NCBI RefSeq assembly: GCF_014203025.1
Contig: NZ_JACHID010000006.1
Span: 1 to 64,000, forward strand
DNA from: Desulfurispira natronophila
GTDB taxonomy: Bacteria; Chrysiogenota; Chrysiogenetes; Chrysiogenales; Chrysiogenaceae
DNA length: 64,000 nucleotides
Direction: 5' to 3'
Shown here: positions 17,532 to 27,313 of the stretch, in pieces
Numbering within the stretch: position 1 is the stretch's first letter
How the letters are laid out: each line of letters starts with the position of its first letter
The notes under the pieces: generated by a model
The model's input: the letters and a program-made list of their open reading frames with translations, nothing else
Databases searched by the model: none
What the model was told of the DNA's origin: nothing
Position numbers and translations under genes: made by a program

Positions 17532-17949
17532 GGTGCTATCCTCCTCTAAGTGTGCGTTATGTAGCCATGTAGCTTCTGCGGCCACTGAAGACCTTTTGCA
17601 ATTCTGCTACCCATACTACACTTTCATCAACTTCACTATCAACGGTAATAAAAAAGGACACTGAGAAACCCTACCAACATCATGCCCAGTACGGGAGGGA
17701 AGAAGGCCAGCTCCTGCAATCAGACTATATTTCCCCCAATAACTGACACAACAAGAGTGTGGCAAATTTTGGCAGTGCAACCACATTGTCACCTTTACAT
17801 TTGACCTCTTTCGCATCATAGCGTAAAAAACGGTAAGAAAAAAGATAAGCTCTTACGATGCAAATCCCGATGCGCCAACGGTAAAACCTTTGGCCGTGGT
17901 GAGCGTCAGGCTATATCGTGAACTTTCAAAAAACAACTGGGGGCATATC
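17532..17949. other. 418-bp divergent promoter region
   Basis: Separates the minus-strand flavoprotein gene from the plus-strand kinase operon. Apart from a candidate plus-strand promoter (17801-17829) no structured element, tRNA or coding frame with support is seen. Confidence 0.5.
17801..17829 (+). promoter_or_regulatory. Candidate sigma-70 promoter of the kinase operon
   Basis: TTGACC (17801-17806), a 17-base spacer, then TAAAAA (17824-17829). The -35 box matches five of six positions and the -10 box four of six. It lies about 120 bases before the kinase start codon. Confidence 0.35.
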
Positions 17950-19917
17950 GTGAGTAATCGTTCCCGCCAGATCCCCATAGAGCTCTATCCCCAGGTTACT
18001 CTGGCACGCCTGCGCCATAAACCTCGTAATCGCTGCTATATTTATCACAATGGAAACGAAAGCGTTCTTTTTGACCCTGGGGGAATTCCCGGACAAGAGG
18101 AAGAGCTGGAACGTATTCGCCATCAGGTCCCCTTGGAAAATATTCGCTATGTGGTCATCCATCAAAGCACTCCGGAAGTGGCAGGTGTGCTGCCGGTATG
18201 GGAAAAGCATCTGGGCGGAGGAACACTGACTATCATCACTCATGGCAACGCTGGCGATAAGCTGCGGCAGGCAGGGGTGCGTTCTGAAATCTACCCCATC
18301 GAAAAACGCAACTTCCAGTTATCCCGCCCGGGCCTACATCTCACATTTATCCCTACCCCCTACTGTCACTGGCCCCACTCATTTGTCACCTACATTCCCC
18401 AGCAGCAGGTTCTTTTTTCCGGCGAACTCTTTGGTTCCCTGAGTTCTGCAGAACTCTTCTTCCGCGAAGAGCACTTTGAGTCCATTGCCGACTACCATGC
18501 CGAAACCTTTTCTAACAAGCAGCTGTTGGGGCTGGCTCTGCACCGCCTGAGCTCACTGGACATCAAGGCTCTTTTCCCCCGGTGTGGGCCAGCTATTATC
18601 GAGGGAGATATCCCCGAATTCACACGAGGCATGGAAGCCATGAATGTGCTGCTGGACAAAAAAAACATCCAGATAGCCTTGGAGACCTATGGCGAGGTAG
18701 TCGATCGCAAACACCTGGAAGCGGCCATGGAAAAATCCGTTGAGCTGGAGCGAGAGGTCATTCATCAAGCCCAGCTACTGGATATTGTTACCAATTCTGT
18801 GGAAGACCTGATTTGCTACAAGGATCTGCAGCTACGCTATATAGGCTGCAACCTAGCATTTTCTCACTTTGTGGGCCGCGAGCAAGACGAGATCATCGGC
18901 AAGACCGACGAGGATATTTTCCCGGAGTCCTATGCCCGTTTTTTTCGACAGTTTGAAGAAAATGTCTTTCAACAAAACCAGTCCAGCGTCTCCCTTGCCT
19001 GGTCGTGGAAGCAAGATAAACCAGAAACCATGCGGCGGTTTATTTCCAATACTTCCCTGCTGCGGGGCAGCACAGGCAGTATTTTCGGTTTGGTTACCGT
19101 CAGTCGCGACTGGACCAGGCAGTGGCAAGCAGAGCAGAAGCTGGCCAACCTCAACCGCCACCTGGAAGACCGGGTGCAGGAGGAAGTGGCCAAAAACCAA
19201 AAGCAAAATGCCATGATCCTGCAACAGTCACGTCACGCCATTATGGGGGAAATGCTTTCCATGATCGCTCACCAGTGGCGCCAGCCTCTTAGCGCCATCT
19301 CCATGGCCATTGGTACTGTTGATACCTATCGGCAAATGGGTATTTTGGGAGATGAAGATATTAGTGTGGCGGTCAAGGACATTGAACAGCAGACCGATTA
19401 TCTCTCCCGGGTTATTGAAGACTTCCGTAACTTTTTCCGCCCTGCCTCCACCCGCGAAACCACCAGCCTGGCCGCCCTGGTTCAGCGGTGCCTCACCCTT
19501 ATGGCTCACCTTTTTGAGCGCAACAATATCATCCTGGAAAATCACACGGCTCTGCAGGATACGGTTCAGGTTCATACCAATGAGATCATTCAGGTTATTA
19601 TGAATATCCTTAAGAACGCTTTTGATGTACTCCAGGAGCGAAATACTGCCAAAGGCAAGGTTGTGTTGCAAGATCGGGCAGAAGGAGAGTACCTTTACCT
19701 GCAGATCAAAGACAACGCCGGAGGGATTGCCCCGGAGCATCAGGGGCACATATTCGACCCCTACTTCAGCACCAAGGACAGCAAAAACGGTACCGGTCTG
19801 GGCCTCTACATGTCCAAGGTAATTATGGAAGAACACAATCACGGCACCATACGCTTCTGGAATGGAGAAGAAGGCGCCGTATTCGAGTTGCAATTTCATC
19901 GTGGGAGATGTGAATGA
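17950..19917 (+). CDS. Sensor histidine kinase with degenerate metallo-beta-lactamase (flavodiiron-like) input domain
   Basis: 655 residues from the GTG at 17950 (GGGGG site; an upstream TTG at 17890 is possible). Residues 20-225 follow the flavodiiron metallo-beta-lactamase plan: V-V-I-H71-Q-S-T-P-E-V-A-G, H140-W-P-H-S, V-L-F-S-G-E159-L-F-G, and R-C212-G-P. Of the six usual di-iron ligands only the two His at 71 and 140 remain, plus Glu159 for Asp. Then a linker, a PAS domain (about 275-390), a coiled coil, HisKA (His441 in A-H-Q-W-R-Q-P-L) and HATPase with G-T-G-L-G-L-Y. No membrane segment: a soluble sensor, overlapping its response regulator by ATGA. Related oxygen-binding di-iron domains feed chemoreceptors in spirochaetes; a redox or gas signal is inferred. 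Confidence 0.8.
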   Translation: MSNRSRQIPIELYPQVTLARLRHKPRNRCYIYHNGNESVLFDPGGIPGQEEELERIRHQVPLENIRYVVIHQSTPEVAGVLPVWEKHLGGGTLTIITHGNAGDKLRQAGVRSEIYPIEKRNFQLSRPGLHLTFIPTPYCHWPHSFVTYIPQQQVLFSGELFGSLSSAELFFREEHFESIADYHAETFSNKQLLGLALHRLSSLDIKALFPRCGPAIIEGDIPEFTRGMEAMNVLLDKKNIQIALETYGEVVDRKHLEAAMEKSVELEREVIHQAQLLDIVTNSVEDLICYKDLQLRYIGCNLAFSHFVGREQDEIIGKTDEDIFPESYARFFRQFEENVFQQNQSSVSLAWSWKQDKPETMRRFISNTSLLRGSTGSIFGLVTVSRDWTRQWQAEQKLANLNRHLEDRVQEEVAKNQKQNAMILQQSRHAIMGEMLSMIAHQWRQPLSAISMAIGTVDTYRQMGILGDEDISVAVKDIEQQTDYLSRVIEDFRNFFRPASTRETTSLAALVQRCLTLMAHLFERNNIILENHTALQDTVQVHTNEIIQVIMNILKNAFDVLQERNTAKGKVVLQDRAEGEYLYLQIKDNAGGIAPEHQGHIFDPYFSTKDSKNGTGLGLYMSKVIMEEHNHGTIRFWNGEEGAVFELQFHRGRCE

Positions 19918-20978
19918 AAACACTAAAGCAGCTGGGGGTCTTTGCCGCCAAGCAAAAAGTACTCATTGCCGAAGATGAAGAGATTCTCAACCGCCAACTG
20001 CGAGATCTACTGCAAAAATTCTATCTGAAAGTGGATAGTGCCCACGACGGCCAGGAGGCCCTGGAGCTCTACCGCAAAAATGACGGCTACGATATTGTTC
20101 TCTCCGACATCCGCATGCCCCGCATGGACGGCATTGAGCTCTCTCGGGAGCTCAAGACTCTCAAACCTGATCAGAATATTATTATTGTGTCGGCCCACCA
20201 CGAAACGGAGTACTTTATTGAGCTGATCAATATTGGCATTGACGGTTTTATCCTTAAACCAGTCAAAACACACCAGCTGGCTCAGAGTCTACTGAAAACA
20301 TCTGAAAGCATTGTGCACAAAAAACAGTTCGAGCTGCTGCGTGCCAGGCAGTATATCCAGAGCCTGCGGGCCCAGGTAAGTGGCAAGAGCTCCCGACCTA
20401 CCGGCTATGGCCGCGTCATGGAACAGGTAAGCCAGATCAGCCAGGAAGAGCAGACTCGCCGCCAACAGGAGGCCCTCGAAAGCTTTAACCAGGGCAAACA
20501 GTCCGCCCAGGAATTTATCCAGGAGCTTCAACAAGACCCCCACGAGTGGGAGAGCACACTCACTGACATCGACCGCATGATGGAGCTGGGGGAAGACCTG
20601 GACTCCCTGATCAGCGAAATGATCACCGAAGGCTTCAGCCTGGATATGCGGGAGACCTTCCTGGATATCTTCGAACACTACCGCATTATTTTTGATCACT
20701 TTACGTGCTTCAGTGCCATTGCCGATGCGGTGCACGAGCTCACCACCAGCCTGGAGCAGGTGGACGTGGAAGGTATGGACCAGGGGCAGATCACCGTTCT
20801 GGCCAGCATGCTGGAAAGCCTGGCAGAAGACATCCAGAAATTCACTACCCATATCTTTATCGATCGCGACACCATGGATATTCACTATCTGGACGATGCC
20901 CTCACAGCCAACATCAAACAAATCTGCAATAAGCTTGAAGGGGTAGAGGAGGATGGTGGTGATCTGGACCTGTTCTGA
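19914..20978 (+). CDS. Response regulator with an uncharacterised helical C-terminal domain
   Basis: 354 residues; the start overlaps the kinase stop codon (ATGA), so the two are translationally coupled and form a cognate pair. Receiver domain at about 14-130: acidic pocket Glu20-Asp21-Glu22, phospho-acceptor Asp65 (L-S-D-I-R-M-P), conserved Lys in L-K-P-V. The remaining 220 residues are strongly helical and acidic with no DNA-binding, GGDEF, HD or kinase motif that I can recognise, including a Gln-rich stretch near 180-210. The output is therefore probably protein-protein interaction. Confidence 0.8.
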   Translation: MKTLKQLGVFAAKQKVLIAEDEEILNRQLRDLLQKFYLKVDSAHDGQEALELYRKNDGYDIVLSDIRMPRMDGIELSRELKTLKPDQNIIIVSAHHETEYFIELINIGIDGFILKPVKTHQLAQSLLKTSESIVHKKQFELLRARQYIQSLRAQVSGKSSRPTGYGRVMEQVSQISQEEQTRRQQEALESFNQGKQSAQEFIQELQQDPHEWESTLTDIDRMMELGEDLDSLISEMITEGFSLDMRETFLDIFEHYRIIFDHFTCFSAIADAVHELTTSLEQVDVEGMDQGQITVLASMLESLAEDIQKFTTHIFIDRDTMDIHYLDDALTANIKQICNKLEGVEEDGGDLDLF

Positions 20979-21124
20979 TAAAAGGTCCCACTAAAAACGC
21001 GTCTATTTCTGCCATTTCACTAGTTTTTCCGGTAGCGTTACTCACCCCGCAGGTGTAATGTAATACGTGGTGCAACAACTCTTCAAAAACTCCTGCGACA
21101 ACCTGTACCTCCTGGGGGAGACCA

Positions 21125-21571
21125 ATGGCAAAAAAGGATACTATCGACAAGCTGATTGGAAAGATTAATGCCTTCGAGAAGGCCTACAAATCAACCGTAG
21201 ACTCTTCTCTGTACCAGTTGGGCATTACCCCTTCCCAGTTCAAAGTCCTTAAGGCCCTGCACGAGATGGGGCAAGTGCGCCACAAGGAGCTTACCGAGAG
21301 AACGCTGATCTCCAAGGGTACCCTCACCGGTGTTATTAACCGTTTGGAGAAAAAGAACTACGTAAAGCGCCAGGCGGACAGCAGCGACGGCCGGGTTCAA
21401 AGGGTTATGCTTACCGAGGAGGGAGCTGCCGCCTACGAGTCACTCAGCAGCAAGTACCACAAGCTGGTGCGCAACCTCTTTCGCACCGAACCAGAGTCCA
21501 GACTGCAACAGCACATTGCCAACCTTGCAGCCCTGCAAAGCGTGATTGAACAGGAGCAAGTGCAACCGTAA
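21125..21571 (+). CDS. MarR-family transcriptional regulator
   Basis: 148 residues with the winged-helix core of MarR: L-G-I-T-P-S-Q-F-K-V-L-K-A-L-H-E, then the recognition helix T-L-I-S-K-G-T-L-T-G-V-I-N-R-L-E and the wing K-R-Q-A-D-S-S-D-G-R-V. Ligand- or redox-responsive dimeric repressors of this family usually control nearby genes or themselves. The next gene, a TrmN6-like methyltransferase 92 bases on, is not a typical target. A GGGGGAG site precedes the ATG. No palindromic operator was found in 20979-21124. Confidence 0.88.
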   Translation: MAKKDTIDKLIGKINAFEKAYKSTVDSSLYQLGITPSQFKVLKALHEMGQVRHKELTERTLISKGTLTGVINRLEKKNYVKRQADSSDGRVQRVMLTEEGAAAYESLSSKYHKLVRNLFRTEPESRLQQHIANLAALQSVIEQEQVQP

Positions 21572-21663
21572 CTCTTGCTTGGTACTGAGGCCAATGAGTC
21601 ATTCAGTTCTGCCAGAACACTCTGTGCCTTGCCATTCTGCAGTGCACAGTGCACAATGGAACC

Positions 21664-22386
21664 ATGAAAAATGACCACTCGACCCTCGATACCATTTACT
21701 CCCCCCAGCTGACCATCCGCCAGTCTACCCATGGCTACCGCTTTGGCATCGACCCGGTAGTCCTGGCCCACTTTACTCCCGTAACTTCCCACAAGCGGGT
21801 GCTGGACATAGGAACCGGTGCGGGAGTGATCCCCCTCTTGCTCAACTACCTCTACGGCGTCACCCGCTTTCACGCCGTAGAGTTGCAACCGTGCCTGGCG
21901 CAGCTGGCCAGGGAAAATTTTCAGCGCCATCAGCTGGAAGTAGAACTTTTCCAGGGAAATTTTCTCGAATTTTCCTGCCCACAGAAATTTCACCATATCT
22001 TCAGCAACCCCCCATTTCGCCGCAGTAAAAGCGGGCAACACGCTACCGGGCAGCGACGACTGGCGCGCCACGAAAGCGTAATGGAGCTGGAACAGATGAT
22101 TTCTCGAGGAGCCGAATTACTGGAAAAGAGTGGGCGTTTCAGTTTGGTGATGCTGACTGAGCGGTTTGCAGAGTTAACCCAATACCTGCGCCGCTACAAT
22201 GTGGAGGCCAAGCGCGCCCGTTTTGTGCACGCCACTGCTTCTGCCCCCAGTCGTATCTGCCTGGTGGAAGGTCGTAAAGGAGCCAAGCCGGGGCTGACGG
22301 TGGAGGAGCCACTGATCGTCTATCAGGACCCCCACCGCCGCATCTATACTCCACAGTGCCTAAAACTCTTGCGGGAGGAGGAGTGA
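21664..22386 (+). CDS. TrmN6-like SAM-dependent methyltransferase
   Basis: 240 residues from the ATG at 21664 (a GTG at 21649 in frame is possible). SAM-binding motif I L-D-I-G-T-G-A-G-V-I-P near residue 45, and the N-P-P-F catalytic motif near residue 115 that marks N6-adenine or related amino methyltransferases. The opening Y-R-F-G-I-D-P-V-V-L-A-H-F matches TrmN6, which methylates A37 of tRNA-Val in E. coli. The RNA substrate is inferred from the family. Confidence 0.8.
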   Translation: MKNDHSTLDTIYSPQLTIRQSTHGYRFGIDPVVLAHFTPVTSHKRVLDIGTGAGVIPLLLNYLYGVTRFHAVELQPCLAQLARENFQRHQLEVELFQGNFLEFSCPQKFHHIFSNPPFRRSKSGQHATGQRRLARHESVMELEQMISRGAELLEKSGRFSLVMLTERFAELTQYLRRYNVEAKRARFVHATASAPSRICLVEGRKGAKPGLTVEEPLIVYQDPHRRIYTPQCLKLLREEE

Positions 22387-22426
22387 AGCCCGGTTGTTTA
22401 GCCTGGCACAAGAAAACTGTTTATTT

Positions 22427-24508
22427 TCAATGACGACGTTGCTCAACCAGAGCCACTGCCTCTTGGCGGAAGAAGCTGAGCTGCTCTTGCACATCGGAAG
22501 CCAATTTGGCCAAATCGCGAGATGCATGGGCCACTTCCTCGGAAACGGTGGCAGACTCCTCGGTGGCTGAAGAGACCGCGTGAATATCGTCGTTAATATG
22601 CTCTGAGGCACGGGACATCTCTTCAATAGCGGCCACATTTTCGTCAATGGCCATTTGCAACTCTTCCATACTGTGTAATATGGCCGTAAAAGACTCTTCT
22701 GAGCGTCGTGCCAAATCCGAGCTATTCTGGGCCTTTTGGTTCACCGTATCCAAGGTGCCGCTTACCCGGTCAACTCCACCCTGAATCGTCTTGACAATAT
22801 CGATAATTTCGCCAGTTGAGTGGGTACTGCGCTCTGCCAGCTTGCGTACCTCATCGGCCACCACAGCAAAGCCACGGCCTGCTTCACCAGCGCGAGCCGC
22901 CTCAATAGCTGCGTTCAGGGCCAGCAGATTGGTCTGGTCGGCAATATCATTGATTACCTGAATAACCTCTGCCACCCGCTTACTCTTCTCGTGCAGCGCC
23001 GATGCCGACGAAGTCGCCTCGTCCACTTCCACCGCTACCGACTCCATCTCAGTGGCGGACTGTTGCACAACAGATGCCCCTTCCTGCGCAGACTGCAGGG
23101 TCAATTGTGTGCTTGACTGCACCTGACTGATATTGCCGGCAATACTGTTAATCGTAGTATTCATCTCTCCAACAGCCTGGGAAATCTGGCTGACAGAGTG
23201 GGCCTGAGTTTCCATACCGGCACTCATCTGGGAAGAAGAGCTGCTGAGCTCTTCACTGGCCGAGGCTACACCATCAGCAGACTCGCGCACTTGCCCCACA
23301 ATCTCCCGCAATCGAACGGTCATGGCGTTGAGGGAGTGCACCAAATGACCCACTTCATTGGAAATGCGCATATTCAGCTGTCCCCCCAGATCACCATCAG
23401 CAACCCTGCCAGCAAACTCTACCACTTTCACTATGGGACGGGAAACTATGGAGCCGATAACTATGGCGGCAGCAACAACGACAGCCGCAATAATTACCGC
23501 CAGCAAAATGGCTATGTTGCGCAACTGGGTCACCGGCCCCATCACTTCGTCATAGGTTATTTCCGTCAATACAGCCCAGGTGGTACCGTACATATCAACC
23601 GGTGCATAAGCAGAGAGGACCCGCTCCTCAGCAAAGTTCTCTGCTACGGCAATACCAGTATCACCCCCCAGGGCTGCCCTGGCGGTTTCAGTGCGTACAC
23701 TGCCTTTCTGGGGATCAGCAAAGGAGCGACTGATGGTATGGGTATTTGGGTAACGCTGACTGTCAGAACGCATAAGGAAGTCCTGTCCCAGCAGGTAGCT
23801 TTCCCCGGTTTCACCCAAGCCTGCAGCACTGTGCATCAAGTTATTGATTCGCTCGGAACTGATTTGCACCACCATGACCCCCAGCATGTCCTGAGAGTCT
23901 TCTGAGTAAATTGGAACACCCAAAAACATCGCGGGCTCACCGCCACTGGGAGCGTAGGGAGCCATATCAACAAAAGAGGTTTCGCCACTGCTTACCGCCC
24001 GGCGCCAAGCAGCAGCCAGGCCTGAATCTCGCAGTTTACCCGAGCTAAGATTCTCACCCAGATCCGACTCCTGCGCCACCGTATACATGACGTGGCCATG
24101 CAGACGACACACCATAAAAATATCGTACAGATCGAAGGCCTCCATAGCTCGCTGGTAGCGCAACGCGTAGCGCTGGTAGACCTGTTGCACATCATCGTAA
24201 TCCGTTATGAAAAATGGATCTTCCGGGCCAACGTCATGAAGGTTATGCAACTCCACCAACTCATCAAACATTTGCGCTACATCAGTGCTGTTGGCAAATA
24301 TATCTATACCCGCATCCACACTTCTCAGATAGGTATTCAGCTCACTCACCTGCAATTGCTGAATGGAGCTGAGCTTTTCAAAGGCTTCATTTTCCAGGGC
24401 TGACGCAGCGCTCCAGTAAGAAATCAGTCCCATAATAGCAAAGGGAACCAGCCCCACCAGAAACAGTAACACTATAAATTGGCCTTTGATTGTGCGCAGA
24501 AAAGACAT
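22427..24508 (-). CDS. Methyl-accepting chemotaxis protein with Cache-type sensor
   Basis: 693 residues. N-terminal membrane helix (about 10-30), a large periplasmic sensor (about 31-300) of dCache size with an autoinducer-like W-A-V-L-T-E-I strand before the second membrane helix (about 305-330), then HAMP and a signalling domain. The hairpin tip [20 protein letters not shown] is conserved exactly. No C-terminal CheR-tethering pentapeptide is seen. It must signal to a CheA/CheW encoded elsewhere. Ligand unknown. Confidence 0.93.
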   Translation of the reverse strand: MSFLRTIKGQFIVLLFLVGLVPFAIMGLISYWSAASALENEAFEKLSSIQQLQVSELNTYLRSVDAGIDIFANSTDVAQMFDELVELHNLHDVGPEDPFFITDYDDVQQVYQRYALRYQRAMEAFDLYDIFMVCRLHGHVMYTVAQESDLGENLSSGKLRDSGLAAAWRRAVSSGETSFVDMAPYAPSGGEPAMFLGVPIYSEDSQDMLGVMVVQISSERINNLMHSAAGLGETGESYLLGQDFLMRSDSQRYPNTHTISRSFADPQKGSVRTETARAALGGDTGIAVAENFAEERVLSAYAPVDMYGTTWAVLTEITYDEVMGPVTQLRNIAILLAVIIAAVVVAAAIVIGSIVSRPIVKVVEFAGRVADGDLGGQLNMRISNEVGHLVHSLNAMTVRLREIVGQVRESADGVASASEELSSSSSQMSAGMETQAHSVSQISQAVGEMNTTINSIAGNISQVQSSTQLTLQSAQEGASVVQQSATEMESVAVEVDEATSSASALHEKSKRVAEVIQVINDIADQTNLLALNAAIEAARAGEAGRGFAVVADEVRKLAERSTHSTGEIIDIVKTIQGGVDRVSGTLDTVNQKAQNSSDLARRSEESFTAILHSMEELQMAIDENVAAIEEMSRASEHINDDIHAVSSATEESATVSEEVAHASRDLAKLASDVQEQLSFFRQEAVALVEQRRH

Positions 24509-24824
24509 CTCTCCCCCCGATACATTGTGGAGCGTAAAAAAACAGTTAAGGCAGCATTGTAGCTTTGGTATTTATGCGAAAAAATGGCAAAAAGCCGACA
24601 AAACCAACTGGGACCAGTAAAGTCAGATTTACGGTCACTCTGGCACGATAGCTAAAACAAAGACTGCGAGTCAATGGAAATTGGACAACCTGCATGAATC
24701 TGATGCTCCTTGCTCTCTTCCCATCGCTTTTATCCTGTTATCCCTGTTTCATACTCAGTCTTTTCCCTGATTATCTTGCCTTACTTGGCAGGCCAGCATC
24801 CCTGTTGGCCTCTCTCCAGTCCCC
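24509..24824. other. 316-bp gene-free region
   Basis: Between the chemoreceptor and the ABC-HlyD chimera. It contains the promoter region of the chemoreceptor and, next to the chimera stop codon, a small hairpin (AGGCCA 24790-24795 with TGGCCT 24806-24811) that could be a weak terminator. No coding signal is seen. Confidence 0.45.
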
Positions 24825-26162
24825 TTAATCGTGGGCTACCCGGCTCCCATCGGACAAGTGGTCCCCAGGATGGGTGATCACCTGTTCGCCCGGCTCTAGC
24901 CCAGCGGTAATCTGTGTGCGCAGGCCACTGCGGCGTCCGATTTCGATGGATTGCTGTCGGGCCTGTCCATTCTCCACGACAAAAACCTGCCAGGCGTCGT
25001 CTTCACGGAACAGGGCGCTGGTGGGAATCTGCACCACATCACTGCCCTCCCAGAGGATGAAGCGGGCCTCGACCCGGTAGCCAGCCCCCAGGCTTTGCCA
25101 CTCTTCACGGGGCGAGGTAATCTGCACCATGACCGGCACGCGCTGTTCATCAACTCCCAGAGCTGAAACTCGCTTGAATCCAGCTGGTTTGAGGCGGCGC
25201 ACGGTTCCCTGCAGGTTCTCTTCGCCACCCCAGCGCTCCAGGATAACCTCCATACCCGGCTGAACTCGCACCGCATCCATGGAGAGCAGATCTACCTGTA
25301 CTTCCAGCTCTTGCAGATTGCCGATTTCCAGCACCATCTCCCCGGCACTGATAACTCCTTCACGGCTGCGCTCCCGCTGCAACACCACTCCACTTGCCGG
25401 TGACTGAATGTGCAGCATGCGGGCTTCATCTGAGTCGCGACTGCCCTGCAGCACATCCAGCACGGCGCGGGCATTCTCTACTTCAAAGTGACTGGCTTCA
25501 TGGGCTGCCTGGGCCATGCGCAGGGCGTACTGCTGGCGCTCCAGCTCGTTGCGGGCGGCATCAAGGGCCGTCGGGGAGGCAATGCCCCGATCGTACAGGC
25601 GCTGTTGTCGCTCGTACTCCACCCTGGCAAAGCTCACCTGGGACTGGCGATCTTCCTTTTCAACGCGAGCAGCTTCGCGACGTGCCTTGACGGCCGCCAG
25701 TAATTCCTGGGCCTGCTTGCGGGAGCGCTCATCCAGCGAGGGTGTGGGTGGCGGCTCCAGACTGAAGAGTGTCTGACCGGCTGCCACTTCGTCCCCTGGC
25801 TCCAGCTCTACGCGCTGCAGCCAGCCACTGATGGCAACATTCTCACGGGCCGTGAGACTGGGGATGAGATTGTAAAACTGAAAGACAAAACCCACATGGT
25901 GACGCCGAAACTCGGTGAGCACGCGATCCGTCGCCCCCGTCAGATACTGCTCCCGATAGCGAACCTCGCCACTTGTAGCGGCATCGAGGCCACCCAGAAT
26001 ATTCAGCAAAGTGGACTTTCCCGAACCGGACGCCCCCAGCAGCACCACCAGCTCGCCGGGATAGAGCTCCATATCCACTCCCCGCAAGGCGTGAATAATC
26101 ACTTCACCCATAATATAGGTTTTGGTGAGATCGCGGGTACGGAATACGGGAGTGTTTTCCAT
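24825..26162 (-). CDS. In-frame chimera: N-terminal third of a LolD/MacB-type ABC ATPase fused to a HlyD-family adaptor
   Basis: 445 residues from the ATG at 26162. Residues 1-110 are a LolD/MacB-type ATPase: Walker [10 protein letters not shown] at about 43-51, the Q-loop in [18 protein letters not shown]. At about residue 111 (near base 25832) the sequence switches to a HlyD/MacA adaptor: [17 protein letters not shown], a long alpha-helical hairpin (about 145-225), then lipoyl and beta-barrel segments up to the C-terminus. The ATPase signature, Walker B and H-loop, the permease, and the adaptor's membrane anchor are all missing. It looks like an in-frame deletion within an ATPase-permease-adaptor operon; it can hardly work as either protein. 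A misassembly is the main alternative. Confidence 0.8.
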   Translation of the reverse strand: MENTPVFRTRDLTKTYIMGEVIIHALRGVDMELYPGELVVLLGASGSGKSTLLNILGGLDAATSGEVRYREQYLTGATDRVLTEFRRHHVGFVFQFYNLIPSLTARENVAISGWLQRVELEPGDEVAAGQTLFSLEPPPTPSLDERSRKQAQELLAAVKARREAARVEKEDRQSQVSFARVEYERQQRLYDRGIASPTALDAARNELERQQYALRMAQAAHEASHFEVENARAVLDVLQGSRDSDEARMLHIQSPASGVVLQRERSREGVISAGEMVLEIGNLQELEVQVDLLSMDAVRVQPGMEVILERWGGEENLQGTVRRLKPAGFKRVSALGVDEQRVPVMVQITSPREEWQSLGAGYRVEARFILWEGSDVVQIPTSALFREDDAWQVFVVENGQARQQSIEIGRRSGLRTQITAGLEPGEQVITHPGDHLSDGSRVAHD

Positions 26163-26201
26163 GGGAAGTCCTGTGGTGGTTTGATGAAAATCAATGGACT
26201 T

Positions 26202-26312
26202 AGCAGACAATTGAAAAAATCTCATCTGCGGTGTTGCTCGCTCCGCGAGCGCCTTGCACCTGAGCGTTTTTCAATTGTCTGCTTGGTTTGAGGTATTTCA
26301 GCAGGCTGTTAG
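26202..26312 (+). repeat. Dispersed intergenic repeat, copy B, with 17-bp inverted repeat
   Basis: Bases 26202-26218 (AGCAGACAATTGAAAAA) are the exact reverse complement of 26267-26283. Inside is a smaller hairpin (GCTCGC-TCC-GCGAGC). The segment 26212-26312 aligns over its length with copy A and ends in GTATTTCAGCAGGCTGTTAG, as do copies A and C (with small changes). It sits just upstream of the chimera gene and at the 3' side of the ATPase/TOPRIM cassette. Confidence 0.7.
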
Positions 26313-26576
26313 CCGCTGGGCTCAAATGGTCGCCTCACGTACATTCGCACTCGCAAAATGTGAAGCTACCAGAAAAGGCAAGAAATGTCGCTGCAGAGAC
26401 AGGAAAAATAAGAGAGGTCACAATTACTCTCTTCAACGTGACACGGTAAACAATTAGTTGAACGACAACATGGTTGCTATGTGTCAAAGCTCTAGCCATA
26501 AAGTCCCCTCTGACAATGTTTCCTTGCAGACAAAGCAAACATGCTGAGCAGTGGGTGTCTTATTCTCCCGAAAGTA
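26313..26576. other. Gap between repeat copy B and the TOPRIM gene
   Basis: 264 bases with no supported gene. A 67-codon minus-strand frame (26335-26538) has no recognisable motif and no good ribosome-binding site. It may be eroded sequence left by whatever brought in the cassette. Confidence 0.4.
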
Positions 26577-27311
26577 TCACCTTGCCTTGACCGCACGTGC
26601 AAGTGCGCTCTTAAAGTCCTGTAAAGAAGGCATATCAATGCGGCAGATGTTTACCTGCCGGTTTTTCACCATCTCGGAGAGCTCATCGGCTGAAGGTCGT
26701 TTTCCTAGCGCCTTTTCAAGTAGCATCTTCAGCGAATTGGGGCTGTTGTCGTTACCGGACATATCTTCAAGGCTGGTGCAGTGTTGGTAAGGCGATGTAC
26801 TTTTTAAAGCACACAGCAGCCAAGCTTCAGATTTGGGGTTGGGCATCATCGCAACGCCATGATTAAAGCCGGCACTTTCAAAGCCGGTTTCTATTGATTC
26901 TACTTTCTTTATTCGCAAACCTCTTCCGGCAGATGCCGCTCCATCAGTGTCCCGAAATAAAACAGCGATAACGTCATCGCCTTCTTCCTTCGAAAGTTGT
27001 TTCGCTAGTAACCCCAAGGCGTAGGCATTTTTGAAGAAGTATGCCGTTTCGCGTTCCTTGCGCTTTCCAGGGAGTCTGATTGCTCGACCATGGCGGGCTC
27101 GTTTGCTGTGCTTGTTGAGGGTCGTCTCACTGACAAAACCAAACCGAGAATTTTCTATGTGCGAAAATTCGAAGCCTTGGCACTTTTCAACCCACTGGTC
27201 TATAAACCAAGCCATAGGGCCAGGCAGAAAATCCTCTGATTTGCAAATGTCATTGGCACTGATGGACCTGCCTATATCGGAGGGCCCTTCACCGCTGAGC
27301 AATAAGAACAT
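26577..27311 (-). CDS. TOPRIM-like protein (DUF4276/RloB type), partner of the adjacent ATPase
   Basis: 244 residues. The layout is that of the TOPRIM-related DUF4276/RloB group: an N-terminal strand ending in a conserved Glu (G-E-G-P-S-D, Glu8), a D-x-D pair (F-R-D121-T-D123-G-A), and the P-x-x-x-S-E-A-W-L-L motif (about 158-167) that follows in these families. Such proteins are candidate nucleases or nucleotide-processing toxins. It starts 2 bases after the ATPase stop codon, so the two are one operon. Base composition is more A+T-rich than the flanks, as in its partner. It lies between repeat copies B and C. A defence role is inferred from comparable ATPase/TOPRIM pairs (AbiL, PARIS). Confidence 0.65.
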   Translation of the reverse strand: MFLLLSGEGPSDIGRSISANDICKSEDFLPGPMAWFIDQWVEKCQGFEFSHIENSRFGFVSETTLNKHSKRARHGRAIRLPGKRKERETAYFFKNAYALGLLAKQLSKEEGDDVIAVLFRDTDGAASAGRGLRIKKVESIETGFESAGFNHGVAMMPNPKSEAWLLCALKSTSPYQHCTSLEDMSGNDNSPNSLKMLLEKALGKRPSADELSEMVKNRQVNICRIDMPSLQDFKSALARAVKAR

Positions 27312-27313
27312 CG

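Noticed and set aside
26335-26538. 67-codon minus-strand frame between copy B and the TOPRIM gene
   Set aside because: No ribosome-binding site or recognisable motif; hydrophobic content is compatible with chance.
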